From assembly GCA_025642075.2 (NCBI GenBank), contig JAODUO010001653.1, forward strand, positions 1-64,000: a DNA stretch of 64,000 nt, in the 5' to 3' direction. Under the pieces are notes generated by a model that was not told where the DNA came from, searched no databases, and worked only from the letters and a program-made list of their open reading frames with translations. Below, piece after piece: positions 13,828 through 26,249 of this stretch. Each line of letters opens with the position of its first letter. Positions within the stretch are counted from its first letter, which is position 1. The position numbers and the translations under genes are program-made. The DNA comes from Ridgeia piscesae (taxonomy: Eukaryota > Annelida > Polychaeta > Sabellida > Siboglinidae).

Positions 13828-13986
13828 TACGCCCACCTCAAGATGACCAGGAGGAATGTCTCCTACGGCTTAAGGAGGCTCCATTGTCGGGGCCCCGTGT
13901 CACCAGACAGTCACCAGCCCGCAGTGTCACCAGAGAGTCGCCAGTCCGCCGTGTCACCAGAGAGTCACCAGTGCCCGGTTGCATGA
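13828..13986 (+). pseudogene. Copy of the cytoplasmic-tail exon of the sushi gene
   Basis: Fifty-three codons from 13828 to TGA at 13984-13986 match the last exon of the minus-strand sushi gene (52646-53259) at DNA and protein level. [16 protein letters not shown] and then V-S-P-D/E-S-H/R-Q repeats are shared. This copy has three 9-residue repeats against about ten in the gene. Similarity begins abruptly at TAC (13828); the transmembrane segment that precedes it in the gene is absent. It lies on the opposite strand from the gene, so it is an inverted, 5'-truncated duplicate. The conserved frame is intact, so it decayed recently, is a live exon whose partner exons I missed, or is kept by chance. 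Confidence 0.85.
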
Positions 13987-14079
13987 CACGCACCCAAGTT
14001 AAGCGGTAAAATTACTCCTGTCTCTCTAGGTGTCACCTAGCTGGGCGACCGCACTGGTGCGGTGCACAACAGCCACCCA

Positions 14080-14539
14080 GGCCGACTTCGATTTATCTAC
14101 TCAAGTTACTCGCGTAACCCCAACGTGGCATCCGGTTTATGATATTTTACACTGCGAGTGATTATCGTGAACACGGACATAAACCCCTTAAGTAAATAAC
14201 TAAAATAAAATAAACAGTTGTTTAGTGTGTACATGATGACGTTCATCTTCTTGGTCTTAAATTGTTATTCATGGAATGTGGTGACTTTAATCCATATTTA
14301 AATGATTATGTCATGTAATGTTTAATTAATTTCTAATTAGGGCCTACGTTCCCTATTGGCTGTCACTGATAATGACGTCAGTGAATCCTGTAAAACTCGC
14401 AATCGCATCGGGTAGCGGCCTTGAAGATTCACCTTACTAATCTATGTCAAAAATGATCACGTGCTCGAATCCTCTCGGCTGTTCGATTGAGTAACCCGAG
14501 GTTACGCGAGTTACTCGCGTAGCTCAATCGAAATCGGCC
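14080..14539. mobile_element. MITE-like element with ~40-bp terminal inverted repeats
   Basis: Left end 14080-14119 and right end 14500-14539 are inverted copies (GGCCGATTTCGATT at the tip, ACTCGCGTAACC at the inner end) with a few mismatches. The 460-bp interior has no coding capacity. A second, subterminal inverted motif (TCGATTGAG / CTCAATCGA) lies in 14482-14530. Target-site duplication is unclear. A Myb/SANT-like pseudogene starts 105 bp downstream, which suggests, but does not prove, a Harbinger-type relative. Confidence 0.7.
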
Positions 14540-14644
14540 CCAGATGCCGCCCAACTAAGGGATACCAGCACGAGTAACCGATAAGCGGATTGCTGCGTTT
14601 AGAGAACAAATCTTCCCAGATTCATTTCACCTCTGACAGTCCTC

Positions 14645-14865
14645 ATGGCGGAAGCAGTGAGACAACAACGACATCGTAAGGACAACCTTTCTCATGTTGA
14701 GATTGTGGCCTTAAAACAGGCATACGGCCAAATATAAGAACTGTTACAAGGCAGATGCAAATCAACCTTGTCGATCACGGACAAAAAAGGATGGAAAGCT
14801 TGGACGGCAGAGGTCAACGCTCTATCGACGACGTTGCGGAGTATGGAGGACCTATAGAAAAACTG
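14645..14865 (+). pseudogene. Myb/SANT-like DNA-binding protein of a Harbinger-type element, decayed
   Basis: From ATG 14645 the frame reads MAEAVRQQRHRKDNLSHVEI and continues with ALKQAY, TDKKGWKAW, VNAL and RSMEDL. This order matches Myb/SANT-like (Myb_DNA-bind_5 type) domains found beside PIF/Harbinger transposases and in related host genes. The frame is broken by TAA at 14735-14737 and TAG at 14855-14857; homology continues in frame across the first stop and ends at the second. No transposase was found nearby. The family call is from motif memory. Confidence 0.65.
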
Positions 14866-16914
14866 GCAATTAGCTCATTTTTATGTTTTCTGTTGATAAA
14901 TATTTTAATAAAAGTGAATATAAAAAGGCATATCTTTGATATTTAAGTAACTATTAAAATACTGGTTGCAGTGTTTTGAAATGCTTTGAATGAAGTAATA
15001 AATTTGCAATATTATTGTTTTCATACTAATTAATTCAGTTAATCAGTTAATATTATCTAAGTAGAGCACCAAATTAACTGACCAACACTTTCTAATTAAG
15101 ACCACCAGACTTCAGAAACATGAAGATATTTATAGACATGCAGTGTGCATAGCTACATTTATATAATAAATATATATATAAACTAGTCATGTAATAATAA
15201 ATAAATAAATTAGTTAATATGTGATAATTAGCGGGTAACATCGACAGACAGAAACGTTTTTTTGTAAAATGCCACTATGTCCATGAATATATGTTTATTG
15301 AAACATACAATTTGTAAAAACAACCTTTAATTGTGGTAAGATATATAATTTGATAGTCATGTAATATTAATAAATAAATCAATATTCGTATACAGACCAA
15401 CACAAAAACAAAAGGCCATAACGTCCATGATTATGAAGATAATCACACATATTATTATGCAATGTTTATAACTACATTAATAGAAAGTTACTAATATATA
15501 TTAATAAATTAAAAAATAATACAATTGCTATTATTATTAAATGATTTGTTCCTTTGCATTTATTACCACTGTATATGCAATTGTACATAGTTCATAGTGA
15601 CAGTATGTATATCTTCATAAACATGGACATTATGGTATTTTACTAAAATGTGTAGGCCTATCAATATGGCATGCTTATTATAGAATACTGACAAATTAAT
15701 TAATTAATAATAATTAGCACCCAATTACACAAACATGAATACACCCACATTCGCATACACCTTCACACGCCATATACTTAAACACATTAACTAACACTTT
15801 AAGACCATACCCACACACATGTTCACACACACGCTCACACAAACACATACACACATTCATATACTAAACGCACACACACACACACGCACACACACCCACA
15901 CTCTTTCACATACATATATGCATACACACATACACATATACAAAAGGGTGATCAAATCAGCTGCATATACAGGCTAACAAGGTGAGGTTGGGTGAGAAAA
16001 CAGCTGTGTTAATATTTCAAAGATAATCATTGAAAGGAGAAGCTCACTCAACTCCCGATACAGGGATCATTTAAAAACGTGTTCAATTTACAGGCACGTG
16101 TTCAATTGTGAATCTATAAATGTTTTATCCTATGAAAGTTTTGCTTGATTTTGACTTATCGGGACCTAAATTAAATTAGCCTGACATGAACTTTGTAAAG
16201 CTTGAGAGCCCAAAGAACAATTTTGAGCAACTCTGGTAATTTCCCAAATTATACTTTAGAGTACATATTTTAGGGGTATTTCGATGGAATAAATTTATGA
16301 TGTTAAATTCTCAGTTCAAGGTCAAGATCAGATTATGACCGTCAGCTAAATATCAAAGTTGAGCGTTCGGTGGAAAATAAATGGAAACTTCCATGAAGTT
16401 ATATTTTAGTTTATTCATAAACATAAATGGGTAATTTTTTTTAAATGTCACACATTTGTTCATGAGAAAAACAGTCCTCAGTCATAACATGAATTATATT
16501 AAACACCTAGTCACACATGTTACACATAATGCGTAGTGCAAGTAACACTGACATTCATATTTTATATGAGTTAAATTCGTACATAATGTAATTATTGAAA
16601 ATAATTGTAGCTATATTACAGTGATCGAATCTATGTTATTAAAATAATTACTTCGACTTATTAAGCAGATATATCACACATAATACATATCAGCACAAAA
16701 TATACTTTTTTATTGAAACATATGTATTGCACTCCAGCATTTTGTAATAAGTGAAGCATGCACATAATATCTATCGCATGAAGAGCAAGAACAAATGTGT
16801 CTACATGCACTGCAGGATGCAGGAGAGAACTTGGTGATAGACTTGTGACGATGGAGGATAGACTTGTGACGATGGAGCGTGTTGATAATGAGGCACGATC
16901 TTATATGTCGTTGA

Positions 16915-16917
<3 letters not shown>

Positions 16918-16963
<46 letters not shown>
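16918..16963. repeat. (TA)n microsatellite
   Basis: Uninterrupted TA run. Confidence 0.96.
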
Positions 16964-16966
<3 letters not shown>

Positions 16967-17154
16967 TTTATCGCTAACATCATAAAGTAAGACTGATCTT
17001 TTACAAACATACCTTAACATTGTCATGATCCTTACCACTGTCAAGTAGTTTATTTTCACAAAACGATGCTTCACTGAAGCGACCGTCGTTGCACGCATGG
17101 AACATAATCGAAATAGAGACCTTCCTTAGAGCCGAGATAACTAATCACTCTAAA

Positions 17155-17186
17155 GAGAGCCTTCGGACCACAGTCCGATGGCTCTC
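17155..17186. other. Strong short hairpin
   Basis: GAGAGCC-TT-CGGA / TCCG-AT-GGCTCTC around a 6-nt loop (CCACAG): 11 paired bases with one 2x2 internal mismatch. No following U-tract and no RNA family recognised. Confidence 0.6.
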
Positions 17187-17991
17187 CAGTGATGGCTGCT
17201 TAGGCAGAAATATCTTATTGTTTCTGCTTTATCATGCATATTTAACCCTGTTGTAAGGCATCATGGTATTTGTATATATCTAACATTGTAATTATTGTTG
17301 TATTGTTGCAAATTCTAGACTACGTATGTTGTAGTTCCCAAGAAATGCTTGGACACGAAGTTGGGCTTTGAATACAGGGGACAAGTCAGTGTCACACGAT
17401 CAGGCCGCGTATGTCAGAGATGGAGTACAAATACGGTGTGTGTTTGTCGTAATACTAACTCTTATCTGGAGACAACGACATGTTAACCAATTGCAACATT
17501 ATATAAAGTGTTATTTCAACACAACAATGAAAACAACTGAATTGCTACTTTCACATATAGGCCTGCATGGACGCACGCACACACGCACGTACGCACGTAC
17601 GCATGTACGCGCTCACACGTATACCGATACACGTATTGTTTCGTGAGTTAATGTCACCGCGGCCTCACGTGGTATATTTGACATGACTTAACCGCGTAAA
17701 CCAAGCTGACCCTTCGCTGTCCTCCTGAGTGACACCCCCGCCAGGTGCTCCTGTCCAGACCACACCGCTCTGTTGCAGCGGCGGGAGTCCAGAATCATGC
17801 CTGACTTGTACGCTTCATCTTTTTCGTTGTCTTCCTCATTGTGTTTGTATTTGTCCTCTGAAGTATTCTTTCTAGACTATTTTAATTAGCTTTTCGCTTG
17901 GCATAAGTGTAAGTGTCCAAACCACCGGAGATGTATGTTTGCTGACATCTGATGTAGATTCAGAGGTGATCATCGCTTTTGTGACCTGTCT

Positions 17992-18600
17992 GTTTCGCAG
18001 TCTGTGTGCTGGAGTTTTGTCTATGAAGAGACTATGTACCAGCAATGTACCACAAGGAAGTTGTTCTGGAGTCTTGTCTATGGAGAGACTATGTATCAGC
18101 AGTGTACCAAAAGGAAGTTGTGCTGGAGTCTTGTCTATGGGGAGGCTATGTATCAGCAGTGTTCAACAAGGAAGTTGTGCTGGAGTCTTGTCTATGGGGA
18201 GGCTATGTATCAGCAGTGTTCAACAAGGAAGTTGTGCTGGAGTTTTGTCTATGGAGAGGCTATGTATCAGCAGTGTTCAACAAGGAAGTTGTGCTGGAGT
18301 CTTGTCTATGGAGAGACTATGTATCAGCAGTGTACCACAAGGAAGCTGTGCTGGAGTCTTGTCTATGGAGAGGCTAAGTATCAACAGTGTACCACAAGGA
18401 GGTTTTGCTGGAGGTTTGTGGAGAGGCTAAGTATCAACAGTGTACCACAAGGAGGTTTTGCTGGAGGTTTATGGAGAGGCTATGTATCAGCAGTGTACCA
18501 CAAGGAGGTTTTGCTGGAGGTTTGTGGAGAGGCAATGTATCAGCAGTGTACCACAAGGAGGTTTTGCTGGAGGATTGTGGAGAGGAATGTTTCGGCATCG
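17992..18600. repeat. Minisatellite, 57-bp units switching to 53-bp units
   Basis: About eleven tandem copies of a unit containing TATCAGCAGTGTACCACAAG. Unit length is 57 bp in the first half (for example 18121 to 18178) and 53 bp in the second (18401, 18454, 18507, 18560), where TCTTGTCTATGG is shortened to TTTGTGG-like text. Open frames in three registers are a result of the repeat. It abuts the (CAGG)n array directly. Confidence 0.93.
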
Positions 18601-18611
18601 TAATAACATAA

Positions 18612-19034
<423 letters not shown>

Positions 19035-19035
19035 A

Positions 19036-19325
19036 CCCGTAAGTAAGTACGTACGTATGTATGTATATATTTATGTATGTATGTATGTATGTATGTATGT
19101 ATGTATGTATGTATGTATGTATGTATGTATGTATGTATGTATGTATGTATGTATGTATGTATGTATGTATGTATGTATGTATGTATGTATGTATGTATGT
19201 ATGTATGTATGTATGTATGTATGTATGTATGTATGTATGTATGATGTATGTATGTATGTATGTATGCATGCATGCATGCATGCATGCATGCATGTATGTA
19301 TGTATGTATGTATGTATGTATATTT
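19036..19325. repeat. (TATG)n microsatellite with internal (CATG)n block
   Basis: TATG array interrupted by about seven CATG units near 19264-19292, then TATG again. It cuts off the 3' end of the LINE remnant that follows on the minus strand. Confidence 0.97.
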
Positions 19326-19329
19326 ATAG

Positions 19330-20330
19330 GCAATTGTAACCCGATGAGAAGACGGAGTTTTTTCCGGTTCAAGGCATTCAGTTTGTCTATTTCTGACCCC
19401 GTCAGGCCCCACGTACCAGCGTTGTATAGGAGCACTGGCTGCACGAATGTGTTATATAAACGCAATGGTAGTCGCTCGCTGACGTGTTGTCTTCGCAGCC
19501 AAAGGGACCACATGGAACGGAGAGCGGTAACCGCAAGCATTGTTCGGTGAGACAAGTCCTCAACGTCTCCGAGCAGGGCTCCAAGTTTCTTTGTCGTCCT
19601 CCATTTGTCTGCAACACAGTCGAGTTCAGGTTTGATGTATGTGCGCTCTGTTTTGTCGACATTGACATACAGGAACCACTCGCCCACTGCAGCTGGCGCG
19701 ATGTCGTTGACTTTGCTCTATAAGGTAATGATCGGTTGAGATGAAATCAGTATGGTCTGCATATATTGCTTCGCTTGGTACGTTAATGTCGGCTGGAGGT
19801 CGGCGTGGGAGACATCCGCGGAAAGTTCGAAGGGCTACTTTTTGGTACACTACGAAGAGTACTGGCGGTAGTGAATCCTCTTGTGGAGTGCGAACTGTTG
19901 TGTTAAACGGGGCAGAAAGCGCGTCATCAACCCTAACGGTGATGTTCGTCTCCGACAGCAGAAGCCGTATGATTCGGACGTTGTCTGTATCAAGGAACTT
20001 TAACATTGAGGAATTTCTCTCGACGGATTGTATCGAACGCACGTGACAGGTCATACCCAATATTTCGATCACGTACTTGTATCGCTGACACTTAGCAACG
20101 ACCCAACGATGTCCCCATAGCACATCGGCTGTTGAGCATCCGCGTCGAAATCCGCTTTGGGATGGTGAAAGGAAGTCATCCACATTGTCGCAGATCCGCT
20201 GCAGTCAGTGTGATTAGAGATAACGTTTTGCGTAGAGTTGTCAGCAGCACTATTGGTCTTAAGCTCTTCATAGGGCCAAGCGGTTTGCCGGGTTTGTGCG
20301 GTGTTATCAGTATCCATGTATCTAAAATAG
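19330..20330 (-). pseudogene. Non-LTR reverse transcriptase fragment
   Basis: Minus-strand pieces in shifted frames read as RT palm to C-terminal domain: SQSGFRRGCSTADV, then an altered motif C (YADHTDFIS, with His for the second Asp), then WRTTKKLGALLGDVEDL, YNTFVQPVLLYNAGTWGLT and KLNALNRKKLRLLIG. Motif A is scrambled by a frameshift. The 3' end is replaced by the (TATG)n array and the 5' end runs into (TA)n at 20334. A different LINE lineage from the copy at 8287; clade not determined. Confidence 0.85.
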
Positions 20331-20332
20331 AA

Positions 20333-20333
<1 letters not shown>

Positions 20334-20391
<58 letters not shown>
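20334..20391. repeat. (TA)n microsatellite
   Basis: Uninterrupted TA run at the 5' side of the LINE fragment. Confidence 0.97.
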
Positions 20392-20394
<3 letters not shown>

Positions 20395-20672
20395 ATGCTA
20401 ATAAAAATAATATTAATAAAACTGTATTTGTCGCCATGAGGTTTCACCCGCTTCATACCGTTAAGTATACTCGCTCGAATAACTGGTTATTATTATTTTT
20501 TTTACCAAGCATGTTCGTTATTCAAATACGTCGTACAAATTAACGCTGAAAATTAACATATCTCGAACATAGCAGCACGCGGGAGCAGTGAAAGCGCAAC
20601 GTCAGCAATAAATAATTACGAATTTCTCACAGTACAAGTTATACTCAAAATATACAAAAATCCTTTTTTCAG

Positions 20673-20854
20673 ATAACATAGACTGTGGGCCGCCACCGCC
20701 AATGCCCAAAGCTGTCGAAACAGTCGACGGGACCAAATACACTGCGCGCTACACGTATGTACCCGGCTACCAGTTCAAGAGTGGAGAGAGTGTGAATACG
20801 GTCAGTTGCAGTAACAGAGAGGAGTGGACATCTACAACAGATATATGCGAAGGT
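20673..20854 (+). pseudogene. CCP/sushi exon, frameshifted and lacking one cysteine
   Basis: The acceptor (TTTTTTCAG) before 20673 and a donor after 20854 (GAAG|GTTCGC) delimit a CCP-like exon: NIDCGPPPPMPKAV at the start, then ARYTYVPGYQFKSG, VSCSNRE, W and ICE. Two defects are visible. The second of four CCP cysteines is Tyr (YTYVPGY where Y-x-C-x-x-G-Y is expected). The exon is 182 nt, two more than a multiple of three; the extra two bases lie in a GAGAGAGG run near 20815-20825, and the last quarter only makes sense in the shifted frame. The intact version would be phase 1-1 like the other sushi exons here. A base-calling error in the GA run could explain the second defect but not the first. 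Confidence 0.8.
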
Positions 20855-20979
20855 TCGCTGTTCCTTCTCCCTTAATCCATCCCATCCTCCCTTCCATCAT
20901 TCTTTCTTCGCTCCTTCCCTCCCTCCCTCTCTGTGTGATAAGCGATATGGTGCTTTGACATAGCATTTCAAATTCCTGC

Positions 20980-22140
20980 AACATTCCATTACATGACATC
21001 AATAATCCTTTCCGCACACTCCACGGTCACTGCAAATGGAACATAAAAGCGAATATCTAGACATTCTTGACGACGCATTCAAAATAGGTTGGCGACCTGA
21101 TTTATTATAGGTGGTTAAGAAAGATTTTGTTATGCTGCAACCATAGTTGTTTCTCTTACCCATGTGTGTTTGTCCTGTTCTGGTATATTTGATTAACATA
21201 CTTCTTTCCACATTTGCTTGTGGGGCTGCAAGCTTGTTTTTGCCTGACTGATCAGGTTTCTACATCATATGTCAGTGATGGATGTACGCATGAGTTGTAG
21301 ACTTGTCTCTTCAAGCAGGTTCCTGTATCCCTTGAAACTTGAAGATGTCACAGTGTTTGGCAACTGCTGTGCGCGGTTCGTCTTTGAATTGTACTTGACT
21401 TTCATAGACGTAGCTTTCACCGATCTCTATTTGAGTGGTGTTAACAGAAAAAAAATGCTATTGGTGTGTCGTTTTACATGGTAACATTTGTCTTCGACTT
21501 CAAACATTGATTCCATTTTGATCAGCAAGCTCCTGCAGCATTTGTTGTAGTTCATATAGCGCATATGAGTATGTTGTCTGCGAAACAAGCAAGACCGATA
21601 TATTCGCCGTCTATTATCAAGGCTCTTGTTTTCCAGATCAGTCTTCGGAATTTAATTTCGAATGGTACTGTAAACAGCTTGTGCAATATGGTATCTCCAT
21701 GTCGTACATTTCTCCTGATGTTGATCTTATTGCTTTCGTTGTGTAAGTGAACTATGATTGAGCTGTTGGTTTAGATGTCATTCTATAGTTCGATGTGCAC
21801 ATCGTCTATCCCATGTTCTTGAAGCGAGGTCAGTATTGCTTGGGTTTGTGTTGAGTCGAAGGCTTTCGCGTATCGACGAACGCGATGCAGAATTGAACAT
21901 TTAATGTTTGGTACCTCTCCTTCAGTTGTTTAACGACGTAGATGTGGTCTGTCGGTGAGTACCTGGTTTTCATCGAGTGTCTTCTGAAGCCTTTTCGTTA
22001 GTACTTTCGCGAGTACTTAATAGACATTTGATAACAGACATATCGGTATGTAGTTTTTGACATCTATATTATTTCAATTCTAGAAGTAGTTGTTGCTCTT
22101 CCATACTGTGGGTGGTCTTCTTTCTGATAAACATTTAGTG
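20980..22140 (-). pseudogene. RTE-like LINE remnant
   Basis: Minus-strand fragments across several frames match the order of an RTE-type ORF: KVLTKRLQKTLDENQ near 21980-22020, a palm region between, IRNLSEDLENKSLD near 21600-21650, then ESMFEVEDK and a C-terminal ERSMLIKYTRTGQTHMGKRN near 21150-21210. Many stops and frameshifts. It occupies the intron between the CCP exon (20673) and the EGF exon (22158). Confidence 0.7.
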
Positions 22141-22157
22141 TACAATTTATGTTATAG

Positions 22158-22271
22158 AAATCGACGAATGCGCCAGCAGTCCTTGAAGAAATGGAGCAGC
22201 GTGCACTGACGCTGTCAACTCGTACATGTGTCGCTGTGTCGCCGGTTACACGGGTCCGAACTGCGAGTTTG
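22158..22271 (+). pseudogene. Calcium-binding-type EGF exon with TGA at a cysteine
   Basis: A 114-nt exon with acceptor TTATAG before 22158 and donor GTGAGT from 22272, phase 1-1. It reads IDECASSP, then TGA (22184-22186), then RNGAACTDAVNSYMCRCVAG and YTGPNCEF. Everything except the second cysteine fits a cbEGF domain: I-D-E-C start, N in C-x-N-G, a Y/F-x-C-x-C core and G-x-x-C end. TGA sits exactly where TGT/TGC is expected. With the damaged CCP exon upstream this is best read as a pseudogene. Selenocysteine is considered and rejected elsewhere. Confidence 0.85.
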
Positions 22272-22617
22272 GTGAGTGTTTGAGAATACGCATAGGTTTT
22301 TCACCCCTAATGTTATTATACAACCAATTATACAATTGCTGACATAGAGGAAACCCCAATTGATAAGTATAATAGCCTAGTCTTAGGAAACAATCAAATC
22401 AGTAAAAGGATTCTGACAATATGTGTAATATATTTTTTTATAAAAATCCACTTTTCTTAAACACCAACGTGGTTGTCACACAAGAAAATACGTCATAAAT
22501 TGACGTAAATGAAAAGTTTACTATTGCTTACAAGCAGACAGAGGATAACTAATACTCTACACTCCGTGTGAATATGAATCTCCGTAATAAAAGTGATTTT
22601 TGACATACATTGAAATA

Positions 22618-24790
22618 TATTTAACAAGATTTAATAAGATTCAACGCTAGATGGCAGATGGACTAGGAATCCCTTTGGCTTATCGAGAGTCTAACCAAGC
22701 TATCTAAGTATACCCAGCCCGTCTTATGTATATGTCGATTTAAATTTTAAATATATTAACACTACTAGCACCTACACAATCAGCTGATAATCTGTTCCAT
22801 TTGTTTACTGTTCTTTGTGAAAATGAAGTGTTATTATATGTAGTCTACACTGCTTCTTTGCTAATGTCCTCTAGTCCTTCTCTCTTCCTTGACCGTGAAC
22901 AAATATTTCTGTGAATATTTTCATACCCAGTCAATCTGATCTCCTCTCAATCTTCTGGTTTCTAGTGTTGTTCAACCACATTTTTAGACGCATTTCATAA
23001 TTATTATTCCTGAGTTTTTGTATCATTTTGGTTGCTCTCCTTGTTCTACTCTTTCTAGCATATCAATATATTTCTTGCGATATGGCCTCCATGCATGTAC
23101 ACAATATACTAAATTAGGCCTAACTATTGTTTTATACAGCGGTGTTATTAGTTATTTTTCTTTGTACACTATATTTCGCCTAATTAATTCAATAATTTGA
23201 TTTCCCTTCACTGCTGCAATTCCACACTGCTCTGATACCTTCATGTTAGTACTAATAGTTAATCCTTTAAAGTAGTATTTCATTTTCCTTTAAAGTAGTA
23301 TTTAGTACAGTACCACCCATTGTATAGTGTGCATCTTCATTCCCATGTCCTGTGTGGAGGCCCTTACCATTTCCAAAATTAAACAGCATTTGCTACTTCT
23401 CAGACAGTTCTGTCAACTTACTAAGATCATCTTGTAAATGCTGTCTACCTGCATCACTTTTAATTTTCCTAAACACGTTTGTGTCGTCAGCAAACTTCAA
23501 CACCTTGCTTGTTATGTCATCATCCAAATCATTGATACATATTAAGAATAAAATAGGTCCCAATATTTGATCCCAGCGGTACTCCACTCAAAACCGATTT
23601 CCACTTTGAAACCTCCCCATCAACTACTACTCTTTGTCTTCTATCAATGATCCATTTTCTATCCATTTAATCATACCATTTCCTATGCCATGGGCCTTTA
23701 GTTTAATTAGTAATATTTGGTGTGGGACTTTGTCAAAGGCTCTTAAAACATCTAAGTAAATTATATCTACTGATGATCTCTCATCTACCCACTTCCTTCA
23801 TCTATTCCAAAAAAACATAACATATTTGGTAAGGATGACCTCGCTTTTAAAAACCCATGATGAGATGGATTTATCTATTTATTTTTAACAAGACAATCAA
23901 CCAAGTCATCTTTAATTAGTCTTTCTAATAGTTTGCAAATCACCGATGTTAAACTCACTGGTCTATAGTTCTCTGACTTGTTTCTCGAACCTTTTTAAAT
24001 AAAGGTATAATGTTTGCTTCTTTCCATTCTAACGGAACTATTCATCTTTTCTAATGACAAATTGAACACTGTTGCAAGCGGTATGCTGATTTGTTCTACA
24101 ATTTCCAATAGTAATTTGGAAGGAATCCCATCCACCAGGTGATTTATTATCCGTCATATATCTTATTTTCATAGCTACCAGAGTTGGGGTTACAAGTAGT
24201 CGTCCTAAATAGTCAGACTCTCTCACTTCGAACTTAATCTTTGGTACTGGTAATATACTAACATCTTCCCTGGTAAACACCGAACTAATGTACTCATTTA
24301 TATGTTATGCCATTAAGAATCCCTCTGTTGTTATGTTTCCATCACTACCTTCTAGAGGACCGACCGTATCCTGAATTTCTGTTTATTTCGAACACACGTA
24401 TAACAACTATTGCTGTCATGTTTTATATTAAAAGCTATTTTTTTTCGGGGCTTCTCTTTGCATTTTTAATTTCAGCTGTAGCTTGATTAAGTGCTTCTTT
24501 ATAAATGACATAGTCTTCTTCACTTCCAGTATGTCTATATGTCTTCCGCATCATTAGCTTGGACTTTATTTTTCTAATGGCTTCCTTCGATAAGTGTTTC
24601 TTCTTTGACCGTTTCCCCTGTTTTTTTCAAGGGGACATATTTGTCAACGACGCAGTAAATTTCACTCTTTAAGATATTCCAGCATTATGTTGCTTTCTTA
24701 TTCTACAGTGTGTTATTCCAGTCTATCTTTGCTAAATATTCCCTCGTGTCCTTATACCTTCCTCTGTGAAACGTTTTCCTGTACATGATA
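22618..24790 (-). pseudogene. CR1-like LINE copy, 3' two-thirds, decayed
   Basis: The minus strand carries the same LINE as the copies at 40536 and 38342. RT blocks seen are SENYRPVSLTSVICKLLERL, ILGPILFLICINDLDDD, ADDTNVF and the 3' untranslated end with CTAGATGGCAGATGGACTAG. The 3' terminus is at about 22618, where short ATTTAACAAGATT-type units form the tail. Multiple stops and shifts break it. Its 5' end is lost near 24790. It lies just downstream of the EGF exon. Confidence 0.88.
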
Positions 24791-25140
24791 CATGTAAAAG
24801 GAATGGAAACAGAGAGGTCAGAGAATGAGACAAATAAGGAGATTAACCCCCACGGAGACATTCAGAGACACATACAGATAAACTTACATAAAAAAACAGA
24901 CGGAGAAACAGACATAGAAACCGACAGAGCAGCAAACGGAGAAAAAGAAAACCGACTGAGAAATAGTCAGAAAGAGAAACAGAGAGAAACGAACCGAGAA
25001 ACAAATAAAGAAACAGACACATAAACTGACGGAGAAGCAGACAGCGATAAACGTAAAAATAAACAGACAGATAACGATACGTTCCGCAAAATATGGAATC
25101 ACTCAAGACCCAAGACGCGTGACGCATTCGCAAATCGCAG
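24790..25140. repeat. Degenerate GAAACAGACA-type repeat
   Basis: Loose tandem units of 8-12 bp built from GAGAAACAGACA with many substitutions; it looks like an aged relative of the (CTGT)n array that follows. Confidence 0.7.
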
Positions 25141-25203
25141 CGGTATCCGCATGCCCCATCTGTACACATGGAATGTTAGCTTAACACGTTGTTCTTTAAT
25201 TTT

Positions 25204-25801
<598 letters not shown>

Positions 25802-26249
25802 GTGTGTGTCTTATATATATAAATATTTGGATTATATTTAATGGTGTAACTAAAGCACTGACGTATCACATAAGGAGTGCAAGTGTGTTACGATACTTGG
25901 AGCTGATTGGTGACAAGCTGAAACAATTATATTCTAACGACTAATGATAGTTCTAGGTTCCGACTGTTGAAAAATCAATTAAAGCGATTTAGGCCATGGG
26001 CCAAACCCCGAAATATGGGCATCGTGTATACTTATAGGGACGAGTGTTTATAGAGATTTTCGGATACGTATACAACCCTGGATATGAACAATATGTGATG
26101 ACATTACCTTGTTATGGGTACACTGTAGTCTAGATTTATATCTTGGTCAAAACGGAGAACCACGATGAACAAGCATAGTAAAGAAAATGACATGGTATTA
26201 AGGCTGAGGTAAGAAGTTTTTTGTTTTCATGTTGACATTTTTTGTTTGT

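Larger units (their letters stand above)
14866..17991. other. AT-rich non-coding region
   Basis: Over 3 kb with no recognised coding sequence. It holds a CA-rich stretch near 15770-15910, a (TA)n run at 16918-16963, a hairpin at 17155-17186 and a short CG/CA repeat near 17570-17630. Taken with the flanking fragments it would be intron between the putative exons at 11860 and 20673. Confidence 0.5.

Noticed and set aside
13587..14009. 140-codon plus-strand frame as a hypothetical gene
   Set aside because: Its second half reads the tail-exon copy in the wrong frame; the conserved frame is 13828-13986.
22184..22186. Selenocysteine codon in the EGF exon
   Set aside because: The adjacent CCP exon is frameshifted and lacks a cysteine, so ordinary pseudogene decay explains the TGA; no SECIS element was seen.
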